The translations under genes were made by a program, and so were the position numbers. This document shows, piece after piece, positions 45,977-48,011 of a stretch of 48,011 nt of DNA. Source of the stretch: Zoogloea sp. (lineage in GTDB: Bacteria; Pseudomonadota; Gammaproteobacteria; Burkholderiales; Rhodocyclaceae); contig NZ_JAFLDT010000025.1 of NCBI RefSeq assembly GCF_017302315.1, forward strand, positions 1-48,011. The letters run 5' to 3'. Every line of letters begins with the position of its first letter. Positions within the stretch are counted from its first letter, which is position 1. The notes below the pieces were generated by a model. That model saw only the letters and a program-made list of their open reading frames with translations, had not been told where the DNA came from and searched no databases.

Positions 45977-48011
45977 ATGGAACTGGCCAAGAGTTTCGAG
46001 CCGGCGGAGATCGAACGCCGCTGGTATGAGCACTGGGAGACGAGCGGCTATTTCGCCGCCGGTCTCGACCGCAGCAAGCCCGCCGACCAATCCTTCTGCA
46101 TACTGCTGCCGCCGCCCAACGTCACCGGCACCCTGCACATGGGTCACGGCTTCAACCAGACCATCATGGACGCGCTCACGCGCTACCACCGGATGCGCGG
46201 CTGGAACACCCTGTGGCAGCCGGGCACCGACCACGCCGGCATCGCCACCCAGATCGTCGTCGAACGTCAGCTGGACGCCCAGGGCATCTCCCGCCACGAC
46301 CTAGGCCGCGAGAAGTTCCTCGAGAAGGTCTGGGAGTGGAAGGAATACTCCGGCGGCACCATCACCCAGCAGATGCGCCGCATGGGCACCAGCCCCGACT
46401 GGAGCCGCGAACGCTTCACCATGGACGCGGGCCTCAACAAGGTGGTCACCGAAACCTTCGTGCGTCTGTACAACGAAGGCCTGATCTACCGCGGCAAGCG
46501 CCTGGTCAACTGGGACCCGAAGCTGCACACCGCCGTATCCGACCTGGAAGTGGTCCAGGAAGAGGAAGACGGCTTCATGTGGCATCTGAGCTACCCGCTG
46601 GCCGACGGCAGCGGCAGCCTCACCGTGGCCACCACCCGGCCTGAGACCATGCTCGGCGACACCGCCGTGATGGTCCATCCTGAAGACGAGCGCTACGCCC
46701 ACCTGATCGGCAAGACCGTGCGCCTGCCGCTGGTGAACCGCGAGATCCCGATCATCGCCGACGAATACGTGGATCGCGAATTCGGCACCGGCGTGGTCAA
46801 GGTCACCCCCGCCCACGACTTCAACGACTACGCCGTCGGCCTGCGCCACGGCCTGCCGATGATCATCGTGCTGACCCTGGAAGGCACCGTGCCGGCGCAG
46901 GGTAGTGTGGTCACCCAGGGTGTGGTCAGCGGCAACACCCCGCTGCCCGCCGACCTGGCCGGCCTGGACCGCTTCGAAGCCCGCAAGCAGGTGGTAGCCC
47001 AGTTCGAAGCCCTCGGCCTGCTCGGCGAGGTCAAGCCCCACAAGCTGCAGGTACCCCGTGGCGACCGTACCGGCGTGGTCATCGAGCCCATGCTCACCGA
47101 CCAGTGGTTCGTGGCCATGTCCAAGCCCGGCGAGGACGGCAAGTCCATCACCGAAAAGGCGCTGGAAGTGGTTTCGTCCGGCGAGATCAAGTTCGTCCCG
47201 GAGAACTGGGTCAATACCTACAACCAGTGGCTCAACAACATCCAGGACTGGTGCATCTCCCGCCAGCTCTGGTGGGGCCACCAAATCCCCGCCTGGTACG
47301 GCGAGAACGGCGAGACCTTCGTCGCCCACAGCGAGGATGAAGCCCGCGCCCTGGCCGACAAGGCTGGTTACAGCGGCGCCCTGAACCGCGACCCGGACGT
47401 GCTGGACACCTGGTACTCCTCCGCCCTGTGGCCCTTCTCGACCCTGGACTGGACCTCCGAATACCCGGAGAAATCCAACGACGCGCTGGACCTCTACCTG
47501 CCGTCCACCGTGCTGGTCACCGGCTTCGACATCATCTTCTTCTGGGTGGCGCGCATGGTCATGATGACCAAGCACATCACCGGCAAGATCCCCTTCAAGC
47601 ACGTTTACGTCCACGGCCTCATCCGCGACGCCGAAGGCGCCAAGATGTCCAAGTCGAAGGGCAACGTGCTCGACCCCATCGACCTGATCGACGGCATCGG
47701 CATCGATGCCCTGGTGGCCAAGCGCACCACCGGCCTGATGAACCCCAAGCAGGCCGCCAGCATCGAGAAGAAGACCCGCAAGGAATTCCCCGAAGGCATC
47801 CCCGCCTTCGGCACCGACGCCCTGCGCTTCACCTTCGCCAGCCTGGCCAGCCCCGGTCGCGACATCAAGTTCGACATGAGCCGTTGCGAGGGCTACCGCA
47901 ACTTCTGCAACAAGCTGTGGAACGCCACCCGCTTCGTGCTGATGAACGTCCAGGGCCACGACCTGGGCCTCGAGCACAAGCAGGACGGCCCCAGCTGCGG
48001 CGGCAACGGCC
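45977..48011 (+). CDS. valS: Valyl-tRNA synthetase, 3'-truncated by window edge
   Basis: Class I aminoacyl-tRNA synthetase that charges tRNA-Val and edits threonine. The frame is open from ATG 45977 to the window end, giving 678 codons of an expected 950 or so. The HIGH motif appears as [10 protein letters not shown] (about residues 50-59), the editing-domain segment as [16 protein letters not shown], and the KMSKS loop as KMSKSKGN (from base 47643). The anticodon-binding and C-terminal coiled-coil regions lie mostly outside the window. It is the last gene of the pepA-holC-orf-valS run but has its own -10 box. Confidence 0.97.
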   Translation, partial: MELAKSFEPAEIERRWYEHWETSGYFAAGLDRSKPADQSFCILLPPPNVTGTLHMGHGFNQTIMDALTRYHRMRGWNTLWQPGTDHAGIATQIVVERQLDAQGISRHDLGREKFLEKVWEWKEYSGGTITQQMRRMGTSPDWSRERFTMDAGLNKVVTETFVRLYNEGLIYRGKRLVNWDPKLHTAVSDLEVVQEEEDGFMWHLSYPLADGSGSLTVATTRPETMLGDTAVMVHPEDERYAHLIGKTVRLPLVNREIPIIADEYVDREFGTGVVKVTPAHDFNDYAVGLRHGLPMIIVLTLEGTVPAQGSVVTQGVVSGNTPLPADLAGLDRFEARKQVVAQFEALGLLGEVKPHKLQVPRGDRTGVVIEPMLTDQWFVAMSKPGEDGKSITEKALEVVSSGEIKFVPENWVNTYNQWLNNIQDWCISRQLWWGHQIPAWYGENGETFVAHSEDEARALADKAGYSGALNRDPDVLDTWYSSALWPFSTLDWTSEYPEKSNDALDLYLPSTVLVTGFDIIFFWVARMVMMTKHITGKIPFKHVYVHGLIRDAEGAKMSKSKGNVLDPIDLIDGIGIDALVAKRTTGLMNPKQAASIEKKTRKEFPEGIPAFGTDALRFTFASLASPGRDIKFDMSRCEGYRNFCNKLWNATRFVLMNVQGHDLGLEHKQDGPSCGGNG

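Noticed and set aside
46301-47977. 558-codon open frame on the minus strand inside valS
   Set aside because: Antisense to a clear valyl-tRNA synthetase; no family features. The same applies to the 351-codon frame opposite ilvC (35469-36524), the 415-codon frame opposite leuA and the 353-codon frame opposite ileS.

Overview
The window is a GC-rich chromosomal segment of a betaproteobacterium, most likely a member of the Rhodocyclales (Azospira / Dechloromonas / Azoarcus-like). This placement rests on gene order and protein character: ileS-lspA-fkpB-ispH, a Rieske oxygenase gene beside xseB-ispA-dxs-folE2, rpsP-rimM-trmD-rplS, ilvB-ilvN-ilvC-pssA-leuA, a sigma factor/DUF3619/DUF3106/RDD cluster, and lptFG divergent from pepA-holC-valS. 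No rRNA, tRNA, insertion sequence, prophage or CRISPR array was seen. The window opens inside ileS and closes inside valS.

Layout. 1-4.8 kb: isoleucyl-tRNA synthetase, lipoprotein signal peptidase, an FKBP-type isomerase, IspH and a small conserved protein. 5.0-21.5 kb: an accessory block that encodes a complete Lap-type adhesin system. It holds the type I secretion ATPase (lapB) and adaptor (lapC), a LuxR-type regulator with an odd receiver domain, a 2424-residue RTX adhesin (lapA) with an N-terminal retention module and a di-alanine LapG site, then the convergent c-di-GMP receptor lapD and periplasmic protease lapG, and a TolC-type outer membrane channel (lapE) with a C-terminal NTF2-like domain. 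21.6-26.8 kb: Rieske oxygenase, divergent from xseB-ispA-dxs-folE2. 26.9-29.0 kb: the rpsP-rimM-trmD-rplS operon on the minus strand. 29.2-32.9 kb: a PilZ-like protein, a YihY membrane protein, WrbA and a DUF2069 protein. 32.9-38.9 kb: branched-chain amino acid and phosphatidylserine synthesis on the minus strand. 39.0-41.1 kb: sigma factor cluster. 41.2-48.0 kb: lptG/lptF divergent from pepA-holC-(acidic protein)-valS.

How the parts fit. The Lap block should work as one switch. LapBC and LapE export LapA, and the retention module stalls it in the outer membrane. When c-di-GMP is high, LapD holds LapG away; when it is low, LapG cuts the PAAG site and releases the adhesin. The PilZ-like protein at 29.2 kb is a second possible c-di-GMP effector, but nothing links it to the Lap genes apart from lying in the same window.

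The least expected observations are: a leucine-codon-rich leader ORF with its own promoter, overlapping the leuA start; the TolC-NTF2 fusion; an acidic protein between holC and valS whose C-terminus resembles PopZ; the sigma/DUF3619 pair; and a structured segment between dxs and folE2. All functional names come from reading motifs by eye; no database search was run.
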